Shown here: piece after piece, positions 1-13,605 of the stretch
How the letters are laid out: each line of letters starts with the position of its first letter
How positions within the stretch are numbered: the first letter of the stretch is position 1
DNA from: Theobroma cacao
Lineage: Eukaryota > Streptophyta > Magnoliopsida > Malvales > Malvaceae
Assembly (NCBI RefSeq): GCF_000208745.1
Contig: NC_030852.1
Coordinates: forward strand, 13,388,072-13,452,071
Direction of reading: 5' to 3'
Length of the DNA: 64,000 nt
Translations under genes and position numbers: made by a program
The notes under the pieces: generated by a model
Database searches by the model: none
Told to the model about the DNA's origin: nothing
What the model saw: only the letters and a program-made list of their open reading frames with translations

Positions 1-887
1 AGCCTTGGCAGACTCGGTTGGATGCCCCAGCCAAGGTATCCCCGAGAATGAGTTTTCGCACAAGCCGAATTTTTAAGAAGTTCATAAGCCATGTTGATTA
101 TTTGAGTGAAATGAAATTATTTTATTTAGTTGAAATGAGTTTGAAACGTTATGAATCATAGTATGATGAACTATTTTAAGTTGTCTCCATTTACTCGACT
201 TTAGATATTTTAGATGATGTTTGTTTACTCACTGAGTTTATATAAACTCACCACCCTCCTTTCCACTCATTCCAAGATCAGGATAGTCTGTAGATAGCTG
301 ATTTCGTCGAAGATCTACTTTTAGATTTACATCCTTAGAAATCAAAGGTCTACCTTCTTGTACATATTTATTTATTTTGGGGGCCCACATGTCATTGTAG
401 AATATTTTGTATACCTGGCTGCGTGTGCCACTGTATGTATGAATTTATTTTGCTTTTACGCTACAAAATTATTAACGCAGAATTCTATAAATATTGTTTT
501 ATAAGAAAATGACATATTTTATTTAATATTTTTATTTAATTTGAATAGCTATAATTTCACTTTAAATTGATGAATTAGACAACGAAACTTATTTTAGACA
601 TGAAATGGATGCTTATTACTCGTATATCATATTTTTACCAAGGTTCGAAAATGTTGGGTAAAATGACCAAAATACCCTTGTGTAGTAAAAATTACTTTTT
701 GATTGTTTTGATTTGAAATTGGTCTATATTTCTTTGAAACATGGTATTTAATAACTGTTGCTCACAGAGGAGAAGTAAAACTGATGCGAAAGCCTTGCGA
801 GGTTTCGGTTGGCATTCCGGGTAATGAATGTCAATCGAGATATCGCGACGGTTGTCACGGGCTCGATGGGAATTCCAAGTCGTGATA
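1..887 (+). repeat. 3' part of a family 1 Ty3/gypsy LTR (5' LTR of a plus-strand copy)
   Basis: This stretch matches, in reverse complement, the LTR at 3822-4716, so it is the 3' part of the same long LTR in opposite orientation. It ends at 887 in a decayed form of the family's GTCGTGACA terminus (last bases read GATA). A 7-base spacer then leads to a tRNA primer-binding site, the same spacing as in the copy at 10717-10736. The 5' part of the LTR lies outside the window. No gene is supported in it. Confidence 0.85.
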
Positions 888-894
888 ATGAAAG

Positions 895-906
895 TGGTAT
901 TAGAGC
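895..906 (+). other. Primer-binding site, initiator-Met tRNA type
   Basis: The sequence TGGTATTAGAGC differs by one base from TGGTATCAGAGC, the usual plant retroelement match to the 3' end of initiator Met tRNA. It lies 7 bases after the LTR end, where reverse transcription would be primed. It sets the plus orientation of this copy. Confidence 0.8.
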
Positions 907-1042
907 TTTTGGTTTTAAAGTTATTTTAAAAACTACAGTGTCAATGTGACCCCCAAGTTAGGTTAAATTAAGTCGAATGCATGCATCTGCATATAGAACC
1001 TGAAGTTGTCTAAACTCGTTCTAGTTCTTCTTATAAATTATT

Positions 1043-1703
1043 ATGCCTCCTCGAAATGGACTCCCACCTCTCACTAGATTAGTTGGGAGAGGAAGAGGCA
1101 CGAGTCCGACCTAGTGCAGTGACAAGTACCATGTATGTATATGACAAAGATGCTTATGTCTTAATTGATTTTGGTTCGGATGGATCCTATGTGAGCACAA
1201 CATTCGCATCTTTTTCTGATAGAAACTTGTCACTTTTAGAGGAGAAACTTGTAGTTCATAGCCTTCTAGGAGAGCAGTTGGTTAAAAACACCTGTTATAG
1301 AGACTGTGGAATAAGAGTTGGTGAGGAAGAATTCAAGGCTGACTTAATTCCCCTAGAAATCTGAGATTTTGATTTGATATTGGGTATGGATTGGTTGATT
1401 GCACATTGGATGAATGTAAATTATTTCAAGAAGGAAGTTGTACTTCGGAATTCTGAAGCAGTAGAAGTTGTATTTGCATGGGAACGTCGAGTATTACCAT
1501 CCTGTGTAATCTCGGCTATCAAAGCTTTGAAACTAGTGCAGAAAGGGTATCCAGCTTATTTAGCACATGTGATTGATACATTAAAGGGGGAACCTAAGTT
1601 AGAGGATGTCCTAATAGTAAATGAGTTCTCTAATGTATTTTCGGATGAATTACCAGGACTACCTCCTGATCAAGAACTCGAATTCTCTATTGATCTATTC
1701 TAA
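1043..1703 (+). pseudogene. Ty3/gypsy gag-start, aspartic protease and RT N-terminus relic
   Basis: The frame starts with MPPRNGLPPLTR at 1043, nearly the same as the gag start of the copy at 10553 (minus), and stops after 23 codons; the rest of gag is deleted. An aspartic protease follows directly. Its active-site block reads VLIDFGSDGSYVS, where family members normally have D-S/T-G, so the catalytic triplet is damaged. A stop at 1362-1364 splits the protease; the second half contains ILGMDWL, a typical retropepsin segment. From about 1600 the linker into reverse transcriptase is recognisable (VFSDELPGLPP) and ends at FSIDLF before a stop. The RT core is missing. Dead copy. Confidence 0.85.
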
Positions 1704-3715
1704 GGATGGGCTTGAATTTTGCTATCCTTAGTGTGGAGCCAAATGATTAAAGGACTAGATATGGATTTAGTTGTTTGAAATTAAATGACTTGAAAAGGTT
1801 GATTCTAGTCTAAATGCCATATGGAGATTTATATTGGAGCTTGATATACAAATTATTGTAAGGATCAATTTGAAAGTCTACTTGGTTTAGTATGCAAACT
1901 ATGGTGCAAAAGATTAGTCTTAAAATTGATTTCTTCAAAGGTAACAGATTCAGAAAATGTTGATTTTTGGATATGCTCTAAGAGGAAGTTTTTGCATCCT
2001 AAGCTTAAGAAACTTAGATCTTATGACCGCAAAGGCGAGATGCAATAATTAAGTAAATTATTCATTTTGTAAATGTGATTGGTTAAAAACTGGAGAGTAA
2101 AGCCAAGATCTCAATGATAAGTGGTGTAAATTTTGAGATATGTCAAAATTAAGGAAAGTAAGAAGGGATTTTTACCTGTGGTAATGGATGTTGACATATG
2201 TTAAAGAATGAGATGAATTTGAAAATATTGGCTTGGTTTATTATATGTGATAAGCACAAGAGAATATAATGGTTATGGAAATTGAGACGTAAGCCTAAAG
2301 GAAAACCAAACAGTTGGGGTGATTAATATAGTAACCTTAAATTTAGACGAATAGCATTGATTAAGTAAACTTCAGCAGCCACCGTGCCGTCGCGCTAGAA
2401 ACACCTCATATCTGGGACGTAGGAATAAGAGGTGAAAGACGGGAAGTTAAACTTACGAGTTGAATTAAGGTCATTGGACTTGATGTTAAGCTTCGTTAAT
2501 TGGAGTTTTAAGGTTTTGGAAGGTATTGATATGAATGAATCGGAAAGTTTCTTTGTTGACTTATATATTGGCAATGTATAAGAGTTTTGAAACGAATAGA
2601 CCGAAATGCAAGTGTCAAGAATAATGGTTAGTAGTACTTTAAAATATTTTATATACATGATAAGGAAATGTGGAACTTGGAATTGTCAAGGAGCTTAATG
2701 GTTAAAGCATAAGTTATGAGGTCACTCGATGTGAGGTTGAAATTAGATATTGGTGATGATGTCTAGGGATACCTCAGTAAAATCTATATTAAGTTTATAA
2801 ATATCAGAGTTAATTGTGCAGACGCTAAAGAGAACGTATGAGTATATTGGTGTAAAAAAATAGTACAAGATGATTGAAGGTAATCCTGATAATGAAGTTA
2901 GTTAATGAAAATTTCCTAACGAGGGAAACTAGTATTCAAAATGTAAGAAGTGCACACGACTTCAATGAATTTAAATCTTAAGTGATTAACTAATATGGAA
3001 ATGAATAAGGACATATATGATGGAAGTATACAAGGTAAATGAGAAACGAAGATGAATTTTAGGAATTGTGATATTGCATAAGATGCAAGGATGAATTAAA
3101 GAAAACCTCTGAATGATCAATAAGATCATAAAGCATACGTGGATACCGGATTATGATTGGATAAAAATGATATCTAATGATTGAAATGTGGTTAATGACA
3201 TGTGATGCAAGGATGCGTGGTATAATGGAGCTTATACATAGGATTGGAAATGATAAGAAAAGAGTATAAGCATGTAAATTATGTGAAGTTATGCATAGGC
3301 ACAATGAGAATCCGTATGGATTACATAAGAAACAATTTATGGTGGGATGTAAATTAAATGGTAACTCAAACATCCAAAAAGGTAATTTGGAGTTGATTAT
3401 ACCCTAATATTCATGGATTAAACTTGACCTATGGGAATAAAATAGAAAAGTAAAAAGGGGAAACATGTGCTATGAGAATATGATATTGAATCTTAGTTAT
3501 GGATTAGAATGGATAGAGGGAATTTAGTTCGAACATAGTTGACGAGGGTCCTTACCAATAGTGATGGATGATGGCACTTAAATGTATATGGACATACATA
3601 TATTTATATATATGGAGATGATTATGTGATAAACTACAGTGAAGAATTATTCATGGTAATTTGAGTTTTGAATTCGACGTGTTTAATGAATTGTATAGAT
3701 GATACGATGATAAAA
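1704..3715 (+). mobile_element. Non-coding internal module of the plus-strand gypsy copy
   Basis: About 2 kb lies between the RT linker and an integrase fragment, where RT and RNase H should be. No RT motif is readable in any frame. From about 2190 the DNA matches the family 2 internal region at about 14840-16915 (plus), for example 2440-2640 against 15120-15270 and 2640-2760 against 15780-15900. It lacks the part equivalent to 15300-15780. The same module occurs in minus orientation at 6830-9550. The match stops at about 3715, exactly where integrase sequence begins. This looks like a chimera of an autonomous gypsy body with a non-coding filler; part of the explanation is inference. Confidence 0.7.
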
Positions 3716-3821
3716 GTTATTGGTGGTCGGGTATAAAACGAGAAATCGTCAAGTTTGTGACGAAATGTCTCACATGCCAACAGATCAAGACGGAACATCA
3801 GAAACCATCGGGTACTCTTTA
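3716..3821 (+). pseudogene. Gypsy integrase zinc-binding fragment
   Basis: The plus frame reads YWWSGIKREI then VTKCLTCQQIKTEHQKPSG, the end of the HHCC zinc-binding domain of Ty3/gypsy integrases; the C-x2-C pair is intact. The frame is cut at 3822 by the LTR of the minus-strand element. The downstream catalytic core is not found after that element ends at 13605, so the rest of this host element is lost. Confidence 0.85.
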
Positions 3822-6812
3822 TGTCACGACCCAGTACTCCCCTCGAGCCCGTGACAACCGTCGCAATCTCTCGATAGACATTTGTCTTCCGGAATATCGA
3901 CCGAAACCTCGCAAGGCTTATATATCAGTTTTTCTCACCTCCCCTGTGAGCAACAGTTGTTAAATATCATGTTTTGAGAGATTATAAACTATCTCCAAAT
4001 CAAAACAATAGAAAAATATTTTTTTCTCACAGGGGTATTTTGGTCATATTTCCTCAAAAATCTCGAAACCAGCTAACAATGTAGTATGCGAGTGGAAAAC
4101 ACATTTCATAATCAAAATTAAGTTTAGATATCTAAAACATTCATTTAAAGTAAAATTATAACTATTTGAATATAATAAAAATATTCAATAAAATATTTTA
4201 TTTTCTTATAAAATAATATTTATAGAGTTATCGGTAAATAATTTTTGTAGTGTAAAATCTAAATAAATTTATACATACTATAATACAGTAAGCCAGAGTA
4301 TTTAATTTAATTTACAATAACCAGTGGGCTCCCGAATAACTAAAAGTAAGGAAGATTGTGAACCTACAGTTTGGAGCATGCAAATCCAATGGTAGCCTCG
4401 GTGAAATCAGCTATCTACAGCCTATTTTGAGCCTGAAATTGGTGAAAAGAAGGGTAGTGAGATTATATAATCCCAGTGAGTAAACAAATACCATCTAAAA
4501 TATCTAAAGCCGAGTAAATGCAGACAGATAAAATAGTTTAACATATTGTAATTCATCACCTTTCAACTTGTTTCAACCAAATAAAATCAATTCATATAAA
4601 TCGAGTAATTAACATGGCTTATGAGTATCTTAAAACTTTGGCTCGTGCAAAAATCATTCTCATACCCAATTATCAGGGATACCTTGATTGAGGGCTATCC
4701 CAACCGAGTCTGCCAAGGTTGTTAAAAATTCATGTACGCATAAATTATGTTTTTATTTTGAAAACATAGTCGTTCCTTCGCGTTGGGAGAGTTCACCCTC
4801 ACGTGGTGGTTTTGCGTCAAGTGAAACTCTAAAGTTATACCTCGGGAGTTACCCTACTCGTCTCTCCAATCGAGGTAAAATATAACGGGATTCCGTGCCC
4901 CTCTCATAGGCTGGTCCACAGAAAACCCACCCACTGCAGCAAGTTAAACCCACCATATAATAAAATTTGCAATAGCATGACATGGTAATTATTTTATTTT
5001 ATTTTACAGCCTTTCAAGGTAAATCAACAATTTATACATTTCCAACACATTTATCAAATCAACCATTCATGCCAATATTACCATAAGCCAATCAATTAGA
5101 ATCATGAATTTACAACACACAAAAACAGTCTCCAATTACTCTATTTTCAAACCATCATTCAATTTTAAAACAATTTTATGAAATCATTTCATTAAATCAC
5201 ATTTTGTTTATAAAATCAAAAAATTAATCATTTAATTCATTTTTAATAAAATTCACAAAATCAAATAAAACGTACTTTAGATAATTAAGATGATGATAAG
5301 GTTACTCACTATTTCGGGAGTCGAATTCCAAGTACTCCGATTCTTGATCCTCGGATACTATCTCTTTACTTTTGCCAGAATGCTCACCACTTAGACATAA
5401 TGTGCAATAAGCCATTTACTACATTGTGCTAAATTGTTATAAAACCAATTCAGGCTTTATACTAATGTATGAAATGGGATGCAAATTGTTCGGATTGTTG
5501 TCTAAACACGGTGTTCTACACAAATTCAATTGTGTACCTAAATTAAACGGTATTGGCCTAATTTGATCTATCACTCGATTAATTGGCCAATACGTCCAAT
5601 TCAACTCTAAATAATTTCATTTTTCTCCCAATACTCCAAATCATCAAACACAAATTAAATAACTTGAAATATGGTAAAATTATCCTCACATTTTCTCTTG
5701 GAAAATTCGGCCATGGTGGGTGCATCAACACTATAACTTTTCCTACTTGATTCTTACACCATAAATCACTAATTCCTAACCAAATCACTTGAAATAAAAT
5801 CAAAATCATCCTCAATATTCCACATGGAGAATTCGGCCAATGATGGGTGATGGGAGAACATGAATTTTTCTTGCTTGACTTTCATGCTACACATCACCAA
5901 TCAACTAAAAACACTAAAATACATTAATTTCTAACCAAATCAAGCATCAAAACCTCTCTCCTAGGGTTTGATCAGCACACTATCCTTCATGATATCTTGT
6001 GATTCAACCATGAAAAATGCAAAATAATGCATGGGAAAGGTAGATCACAAGTCAAAATCAAGAAATTTTACCTTTGATTGCTTGATTACTTGAAATCCAC
6101 CAATTTTCTCTAGAATTTTCACCCTAGGGTTCTTGTTCTTCCTTTTTCTTCCTTTGTTCTTGCTTTGGTCGGCCATATGAAGAGAAATAGGCTGATTTTG
6201 TGCTACTTTATAAGGAAAATAAAATATGGATGAGATTTTGACACATGTTACCATTCCATTGGTCCATGTGTCATACTTAGCCATTGAGCAATCTCTCTCC
6301 ACCACTTAAATTTTCTCAATTATCCATGATAATATTGGGTAAAATCCATGTCCTAGACAAGTGTTGGGTGGTGTAAAATTATGATTTTGCCCTTGGGGTG
6401 GCAAAATGACTATTTTACCCCTATGCTCGAAAAAATATCGAAATTAAAATTTTTCACTTCTCAAACTCAAATTATGTTCTAAATAGTCAATCTTGATCAA
6501 AAACTTCTTCCAACATTCCAATTTTAACCTCGAGTGGCAAAATGACCATTTTGCCCCTAGGTCATGAAAATTTCAATTTGACTCCAAATCGGTCTTCGAA
6601 CTCCGAATCACCATTTTAAGTCATTCTAGGGTTTTAAAATTCTTAATTTCATCTTAAAATCTCTATTTGGACTAGTTCGAGGCTTAATTCAACTTAATTG
6701 TACCATTTGGTACATTGCTGTTCTTTAACGATTTTCGAGATACCCAAGTAAGCAAACATCCATTCTTATGTAAGAATGGCATAATAAACATATTGTAGAG
6801 TTGGGCTTGACA
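3822..6812 (-). repeat. 3' LTR of the minus-strand family 1 gypsy element (2991 bp)
   Basis: The LTR runs from TGTCACGACC on plus (the 3' end, GTCGTGACA) to TTGGGCTTGACA (the 5' end, TGTCAAGCCC), with TG...CA termini. It is nearly identical to 10736-13605 over about 2.87 kb, with more differences in the CG-rich first 100 bases. A minus-strand TATA box lies near 6208-6213. The left flank CTTTA could be a target-site copy, but its partner is lost. An 86-codon open frame at 6045-6305 lies over the presumed transcription start and is not treated as a gene. Confidence 0.88.
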
Positions 6813-9660
6813 GTACTACCCCCCTTAAAATAAAATTCTGTCCTCAAAATTTCATTTACTGAACTCAAAGAAAAGGTGGGGGTATTGTTTTCTCATATAA
6901 TGGTCGACTTCTTATGTCCTCCCCTTTATAGGGAATTTTGATTTGTTCACCTCATTTACCTCCAATTCAACTTGAGTACTTCGCTTATGTCTGTTATTAT
7001 TCTTTAAAATCAAATCAATAGTAACCTTCACAATTATGATATCTTATATCGAGACACCAAGCATGCTTCTGTTACTATCATTAAACTCGAACCATAACTC
7101 CATCTCAATCATACCAATTTCGATCGCATTTTATATTTATTTAGGTATACCAATCACTATCTTATTACTTCATTCCATATCAAATTTCTCGACTTTCATT
7201 CATTCATTCCATCTTCATACAATATTGTGTAGTTTACAGTATCATTAACATGCCATACTCATTCCTGTACATATCCTCAGTGTTAGGGAAGATTAATGGC
7301 TTCAATTATTTCCACTTACTTCATGTTTACCTCACATTTAGGAAATTTCAATCTTCTTAATCCTATTAATCCATCTCATATGGCTTAACCGTACTATATA
7401 TTACATTCCCTTAACTATTTCCCCAAAATTCCTTAGGTCGTCATAATCGACTTCTGATATGATTCTGGATCGTTACATTATCTATACAACTCATCAAATA
7501 TATTGAGTTCAGATCTCGAACCACTAAAACCATTCTTCATTTTAGTTGGGTACATCACTAACTCCACACACACGTATACACGCACATTCAAATGTCCATA
7601 TTCCTCATTATGTATACGGGTCTCTGTTTTCAAATGCCTTCAGACTAATTTCTCTTTGTTCATTCCCATCCATAACCAAGATTCAATAGAATAATCTTCA
7701 TAATTCATACAAATTCTCATCATGCCTGTGCATAGTTCTACATCATTTACATACTTATACTCTCTTTTTATCATTTCCGATTATATGTTTAAGTTTCCTT
7801 ATACTATATATCATTGCGTCACAATGTCATCTCCATTGAATTATAATCTATTCTGCGTGTATGCTTTATAATCCCATTGATACTTCAAAGATTTATCTTA
7901 ACTTGATCATTGCATCTTATGTAATACCACAATTCCTAAGAGTCATCCTTTTTCCTTGATTATTCTTCATGCCTTTACATTACCTTGTATCCTTCTTGCA
8001 TTCCGATATTGATTTGTCACTTAAAACTCAGACTCATTTGAATCATGTATGCCTCAAGCATTTTTGAATTCCAATTTCCATAATATATTAGGAAAGTTTC
8101 ATTATCTGACTTCATTATCAAGGTCAATTTCTATCATCCTTTGTTCCACTCTTTCATACGAATATAACATCATTCTCCCTTAACCAATTTACAAATTGTA
8201 CTTGAAATTGCAAGACTTGAAACTAGATTCTCCTCAAGTACTTTTCAATGTCAATACTAATATCACTCTCAACTTACAGCTTCCTTTTTATAACCACATA
8301 ACTTAGTTCTTGCTTTCAAGAGATCCATGGCAGAACTTCTCTTGAGTATTTCTTTGGGGATATCTATCTTAAACTGATGTCTCACAACAGGTGATCACTT
8401 AACCCAAGACTTAGCCGTTTGGCTCCTTAACAAGTTTCAAAGTCACGCATCTTATGCTCATCATGTATAACTTATAATTCTTTCTCAAAGGCGTTTAAAC
8501 ATTCTTGAAATACTTAATCACTTATTTGCTCTTTTATACACCAAGTATATCATTTCCATAAAGGCATGCCCAACTACTCATGCTTCAATTTATCTCCAAG
8601 GGTTTCTAACATGTCATCTAGTTTACTTGTGTTGTTACTAATCTTTTCCTTTTAACAAGGTCAAGACAAGATCAGTATATTCTCATAACAATATTCTATA
8701 TAAACTCATTTGCTATATCATTATTGAAATCTTTATTTACATTTTCCTCACTTGGTATTGACATCTCTTATCAGTATTTCATACATTCATCTAACTTTTC
8801 ACTCACTTCCTCTTTAACTTTTTACAAGGTTTACTTTATTTCTTAAGATTTGACTTTAGTCAACATATTATTCATCTTAACACTCCCCCAATGCACTTAA
8901 AACTCCAATAACGAAACTTGACATCAAAACCAATGACCATTTTTCAATCTCGTGAGTCCAATCTTTATGCCACTCACAGTTTACTCTTGTTTTCTAGCCA
9001 TTAAGGGTTCTTAACGTGACAGCGTTTGATAGTCAGTACTGTGGCATTGCAACTGTTTGAATTCACTTTATCCCAGCAACTCTTCCACCATTAAAGCTAC
9101 TACCTCAATTATTCACAATTGTGTGGCTTTCCTCTAAGTCTATACCACAATTAACAAGACTAACTTTCTATCACAAGTGTGCGATCAAAACATTGATTTA
9201 ACGTATTTATTTTGCCACTAGCATTCCTGTATCTTTACCATAACATTTAGTACAAGTTTGCTTAAGCAAAAATCTCCAAATTTATTCATAACTACATGTA
9301 TCTCAGATTGCACATCACTTATCATCAGTCAATAAATCTCACTTGAGAATACTCTTTCCATATTGTATAGTGACTTCACCATATACGTATAACACCTCAC
9401 ACATAATTATTCATTGTTTTCTAGTGTTCCACAATTCCTTAGTATTCACAACTACTGGTCTTCTTTGTCTTACAACTCATATAGTCCAATCACTTCAACT
9501 TAAAATCGTCATGAAATTAATCCACCTGAATCAACATCTTATGCTTATCTTATTATTAGTTCAAGAGTTTCATGATCATGGAAACTATAATTTACAAAAC
9601 TAGCTTTCTATCATATGTACTTTATTAGAACACTAATTTCAACATATTTAATCTACCCTT
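6813..9660 (-). mobile_element. Polypurine tract and non-coding internal module of the minus-strand gypsy element
   Basis: Read on minus, the end of the internal region has the usual gypsy 3' layout: a GAGGACAGAATTTT block and then an A/G-rich tract ending AAGGGGGG next to the LTR start (about 6813-6830). The next ~2.7 kb match the plus-strand region 14600-17540, for example 7021-7110 against 17290-17370 and 8340-8460 against 15790-15920. No protease, RT or integrase is readable. The element is therefore non-autonomous, with a partial gag and no pol. Confidence 0.75.
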
Positions 9661-9774
9661 GGTGATATGTCAAAATCATCCCTGTCTCGGTTTCAATCCA
9701 GAGGAATCTCTCCTCTACATATCCGTACGAGCTGGTAAAGATGGAGCAACTACCGTAGCCCGTCCTAACTATAG

Positions 9775-10553
9775 GCAATCTCTCCTAATGTGACCCGATT
9801 GATCACAATAAAAACATCGTACAGGCTCTCTACACGGCCCGAAATGATATCTCCCATAATTTTTGCATCTATGAGAACCTCCGAAACTCTTCCCAAAAAT
9901 AGTCATCGTAGATCTGTTAAATCTCGGAGGCTTCTATTGTGTTTGTGAAAATGGAGGTCGAAAAGATGTTACTGAAACAGTAGTAGTACTTCCTGAAACA
10001 GAGGAGTCTTTGCCCCTTTTTAGTGGTTGACTAGAAGATACACTCAGATTTCTCCTTTTTGCTAACTCAGCTCGCAGACTCCTATTTTTATTCGCAAGCT
10101 TCTCAGCTCTTAAAGCCATTTGCACCACCTCTTTAGCTACGATTGCGTCCGATTCACCCATAAAAGAAACACAACCATGTTGCCTAGCCTCTTTAAGTTT
10201 CTTAGAATCAGAAACATCCAGCACTGGTGGTGGGACAGGAGATGGGGGTGGTGGTACTGAAGAAGCAGCTGAAAAACTATAGGAAGAGCCTGACCAGCCT
10301 GAGCCTAGCCAGCAATAGTAGCAAAGAAGGCTGCCAATGCTTGAACTGCCTCAAGAGGCATGGCAAGAATACTAGTATGTAGCGAACGAGGCGAAGGATG
10401 TGAAGGAGTCTCGGTTTGTTCAGCAACAGGTGCTACCCGAATAGTAGACGCAGTCAATTCCCCATCTATAAGATCTAGTTAACGATGTTGGGAATGACCT
10501 CTTTCCCTCCCAGCCGATCTAGTGAGAGGTGGGTGTCCGCTTCGAGGAAGCAT
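9775..10553 (-). pseudogene. Gypsy gag relic with CCHC zinc knuckle
   Basis: On minus, an ATG at 10553 opens MLPRSGHPPLTR, the same start as the copy at 1043. Proline-rich and low-complexity coding sequence follows with stops. An open stretch at 10224-9934 has the gag-like segment ALRAEKLANKNRSLRAEL. The relic ends in a zinc knuckle at 9816-9775, CFYCDQSGHIRRDC, with perfect C-x2-C-x4-H-x4-C spacing for nucleic-acid binding in the capsid. The middle of gag looks deleted, between the ARQHGCVSF and EVVQMALRAE segments. A stop directly follows the knuckle, and recognisable coding ends where the non-coding module begins. Confidence 0.8.
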
Positions 10554-10716
10554 GATAATCTATAACAGGAAGTAAAGCGAGTTTAGGTAACCTCATGCTC
10601 TATATGCTGATGCATGTATTCTATTCCACCTAACCTAACTTAACTCGGGGCCACACTGACATTGTAAATTTTTAAAATAACTTTAAAACCAAAAACTCTT
10701 ATCTTTAAAATCAAAA

Positions 10717-10728
10717 GCTCTGATGCCA
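10717..10728 (-). other. Primer-binding site, initiator-Met tRNA type
   Basis: On minus the sequence is TGGCATCAGAGC, one mismatch from the initiator Met tRNA match, 7 bases inside the LTR end at 10736. It shows that 10736-13605 is the 5' LTR and that the element reads on minus. Confidence 0.85.
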
Positions 10729-10735
10729 ATAGAAT

Positions 10736-13605
10736 TGTCACGACCTGGTACTCCCCTCGAGCCCATGACAACCGCCACGATGTCTCGATGGACATTCATC
10801 GCTAGGAATGTCGATCGAAACCTCGCAAGGCTTTTATCTCAGTTTTTCTTACCTCCCCTGTGAGCAACAGTTGTTAAATATCATGTTTTGAGAGATTATA
10901 AACTATCTCCAAATCAAAACAATAGAAAAATAATTTTTTCTCACAGGGGTATTTTGGTTATTTTTCCTCAAAAGTCTCGAAACCAGTAAAAAATGTAGTA
11001 TGCGAGTGGAAAACACATATTTCATAATCAAAATTAAGTTTAGATATCTAAAACATTCATTTAAAGTAAAATTATAACTATTTGAATATAATAAAAATAT
11101 TCAATAAAATATTTTATTTCCTTATAAAATAATATTTATCGAGTTACCAGTAAATAATTTTTGTAGCATAAAAACTAAATAAATTCATACATACTGTAAT
11201 ACAGTAAGCCAGAGTATTTAATTTAATTTACAATAACCAGTGGGCCCCTGAATAACTAAAAGTAAGGAAGACTGTGAACCGACAGTTTGGAGGATGCAAA
11301 TCCAATGGTAGCCTCGATGAAATCAGCTATCTACAGCCTATTCTAAGCCTGAAATAGGTGGAAATGAGAGTGGTGAGATTATATAATCCCAGTGAGTAAA
11401 CAAATACCATCTAAAATATCTAAAATTGAGTAAATGGAGACAGATAAAATAGTTTAACATACTGTAATTCATCACCTTTCAACTTATTTCAACCAAATAA
11501 AATCAATTCATATAAATCGAGTAATTAACATGGCTTATGAGTATCTTAAAACTTTGGCTCGTGCCAAAATCATTCTCATACCCAATTATCAGGGATACCT
11601 TGATCAAGGGCTATCCCAACCAAGTCCGCCAAGGCTGTTAAAAAGTCATGTACGCATAAATCATGTTTTTATTTTGAAAACATAGTAGTTCCTTGGCGTT
11701 GGCCGAGTTCACCCTCATGTGGTGGTTTTGCGTGAAGTGAAACTCTAAAGTTATACCTCGAGAGTTACCCTACTCACCTCTCCAACCGAGGTAAAATATA
11801 ACGGGATTCCGTGCCCCTCTAATACGTTAGTCCAAAAGAAACCAGCCCACTGCAGCAAGTTAAACCCACCATACAATAAAATTTGCAATAGCATGACATG
11901 GCAATTATTTTATTTTATTTTACAACCTTTCAAGGCAAATCAACAATTTATACATTTCCAACACATTTATCAAATCAACCATTCATGCCAATATTGCCAT
12001 AAGCCAATCAATTAGAATCATGAATTTACAACACACAAAAACAATCTCCAATTACTCTATTTTCAAACCATCATTCAATTTTAAAACAATTTTATGAAAT
12101 CATTTCATTAAATCACATTTTGTTTATAAAATCAAAAAATTAATCATTTAATTCATTTTTCATAAAATTCACAAAATCGAATAAAACATACTTTAGATAA
12201 TTAAGATGATGATAAGGTTACTCACTATTTCGAGAGTCGAATTCCAAGTACTCCGATTCTTGATCCTCGAGTACTATCTCTTTACTTTTGCCAGAATGCT
12301 CACCACCTAGACATAATGCACAATAAGCCATTTACTACATTGTACTAAATTGTTATAAAACCAATTTACGCTTTATACTAATGTATGAAATGGGATGCAA
12401 ATTGTTCGGATTATTGTCTAAACACGGTGTTCTACACAAATTCAATTGTGTACCTAAATTAAACGATATTGGCCTAATTCGATCTATCACTCGATTAATT
12501 GGCCAACACGTCCAATTCAACTCCAAATAATTTCATTTTTCTCCCAATACTCCAAATCATCAAACACAAATTAAATAACTTGAAATATGGTAAAATCATC
12601 CTCACATTTTCTCTTGGAAAATTCAGCCATGGTGGGTTCATCAATACTATAATTTTTCCTACTTGATTCTCATACCATAAATCACTAATTCCTAACCAAA
12701 TCACTTGAAATAAAATCAAAATCATCCTCAATATTCCGCATGGAGAATTCGGCCAATGATGGGTGATGGGAGAACATGAATTTTTCTTGCTTGATTTTCA
12801 TGTTACACATCACCAATCAACTAAAAACACTAAAATATATTGATTTCTAACCAAATTAAGCATCAAAACCTCTCTCCTAGGGTTTGATCAGCACACTATC
12901 CTTCATGATATCTTGTGATTCAACCATGAAAAATGCAAAATAATGCATGGGAAAGGTAGATCACAAGTCAAAATCAAGAAATTTTACTTTTGATTGCTTG
13001 ATTACTTGAAATCCACCAATTTTCTCTTGAATTTTCACCCTAGGGTTCTTGTTCTTCCTTTTTCTTCCTTTGTTCTTGCTTTGGACGGCCATATGAAGAG
13101 AAATAGGCTGATTTTGTGCTAATTTATAAGGAAAATAATAAATGGATGGGATTTTGACACATGTCACCATTCCATTAGTCCATGTGTCATACTTAGCCAT
13201 TAAGCAATCTCTCTCCACCACTTAAATTTTCTCAATTATCCTTGATAATATTGGGTAAAATCCATGTGCTGGACAAGTGTTGGGTGGTGTAAAATTACGA
13301 TTTTGCCTCCAGGGTGGCAAAATGACTATTTTACCCCTATGCTCTGAAAAATGTCGGAATTAAAATTTTTCACTTCTCAAACTCAAATTATGTTCTAAAT
13401 AGTTAATCTTGATCAAAAACTTCTTCCAACATTCCAATTTTAACCTCGGATGGCAAAATGACCATTTTGTCCTTAGGTCATGAAAATTTCGATTTGACTC
13501 CAAATCGGTCCTCGAACTTCGAATCACCATTTTAAGTCATTTTGGAGTTTTAAAATTCTAAATTTCATCTTAAAATCTCTATTTATACTAGCTCGAGGCT
13601 TAATT
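10736..13605 (-). repeat. 5' LTR of the minus-strand family 1 element, truncated
   Basis: This stretch matches 3822-6689 almost base for base. The match ends abruptly after GAGGCTTAATT at 13605; the last 123 bp, equivalent to 6690-6812 and including the LTR's 5' TG terminus, are missing. The next base belongs to the internal region of a family 2 element, so a deletion or illegitimate join lies at 13605/13606. The repeated open frames at 12495-12731 and 12961-13221 simply mirror those in the partner LTR. Confidence 0.88.

Noticed and set aside
5579..5815. 78-residue minus-strand frame repeated at 12495-12731
   Set aside because: It is repeated only because the LTRs are repeated. There is no recognisable domain and it is absent from the third LTR copy.
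6045..6305. 86-residue open frame present in both LTRs of the family 1 element (also 12961-13221)
   Set aside because: The two LTRs are recent copies of each other, so shared openness says little. The third LTR of this family (62449-63679) does not keep the frame, and it overlaps the presumed promoter and transcript start.
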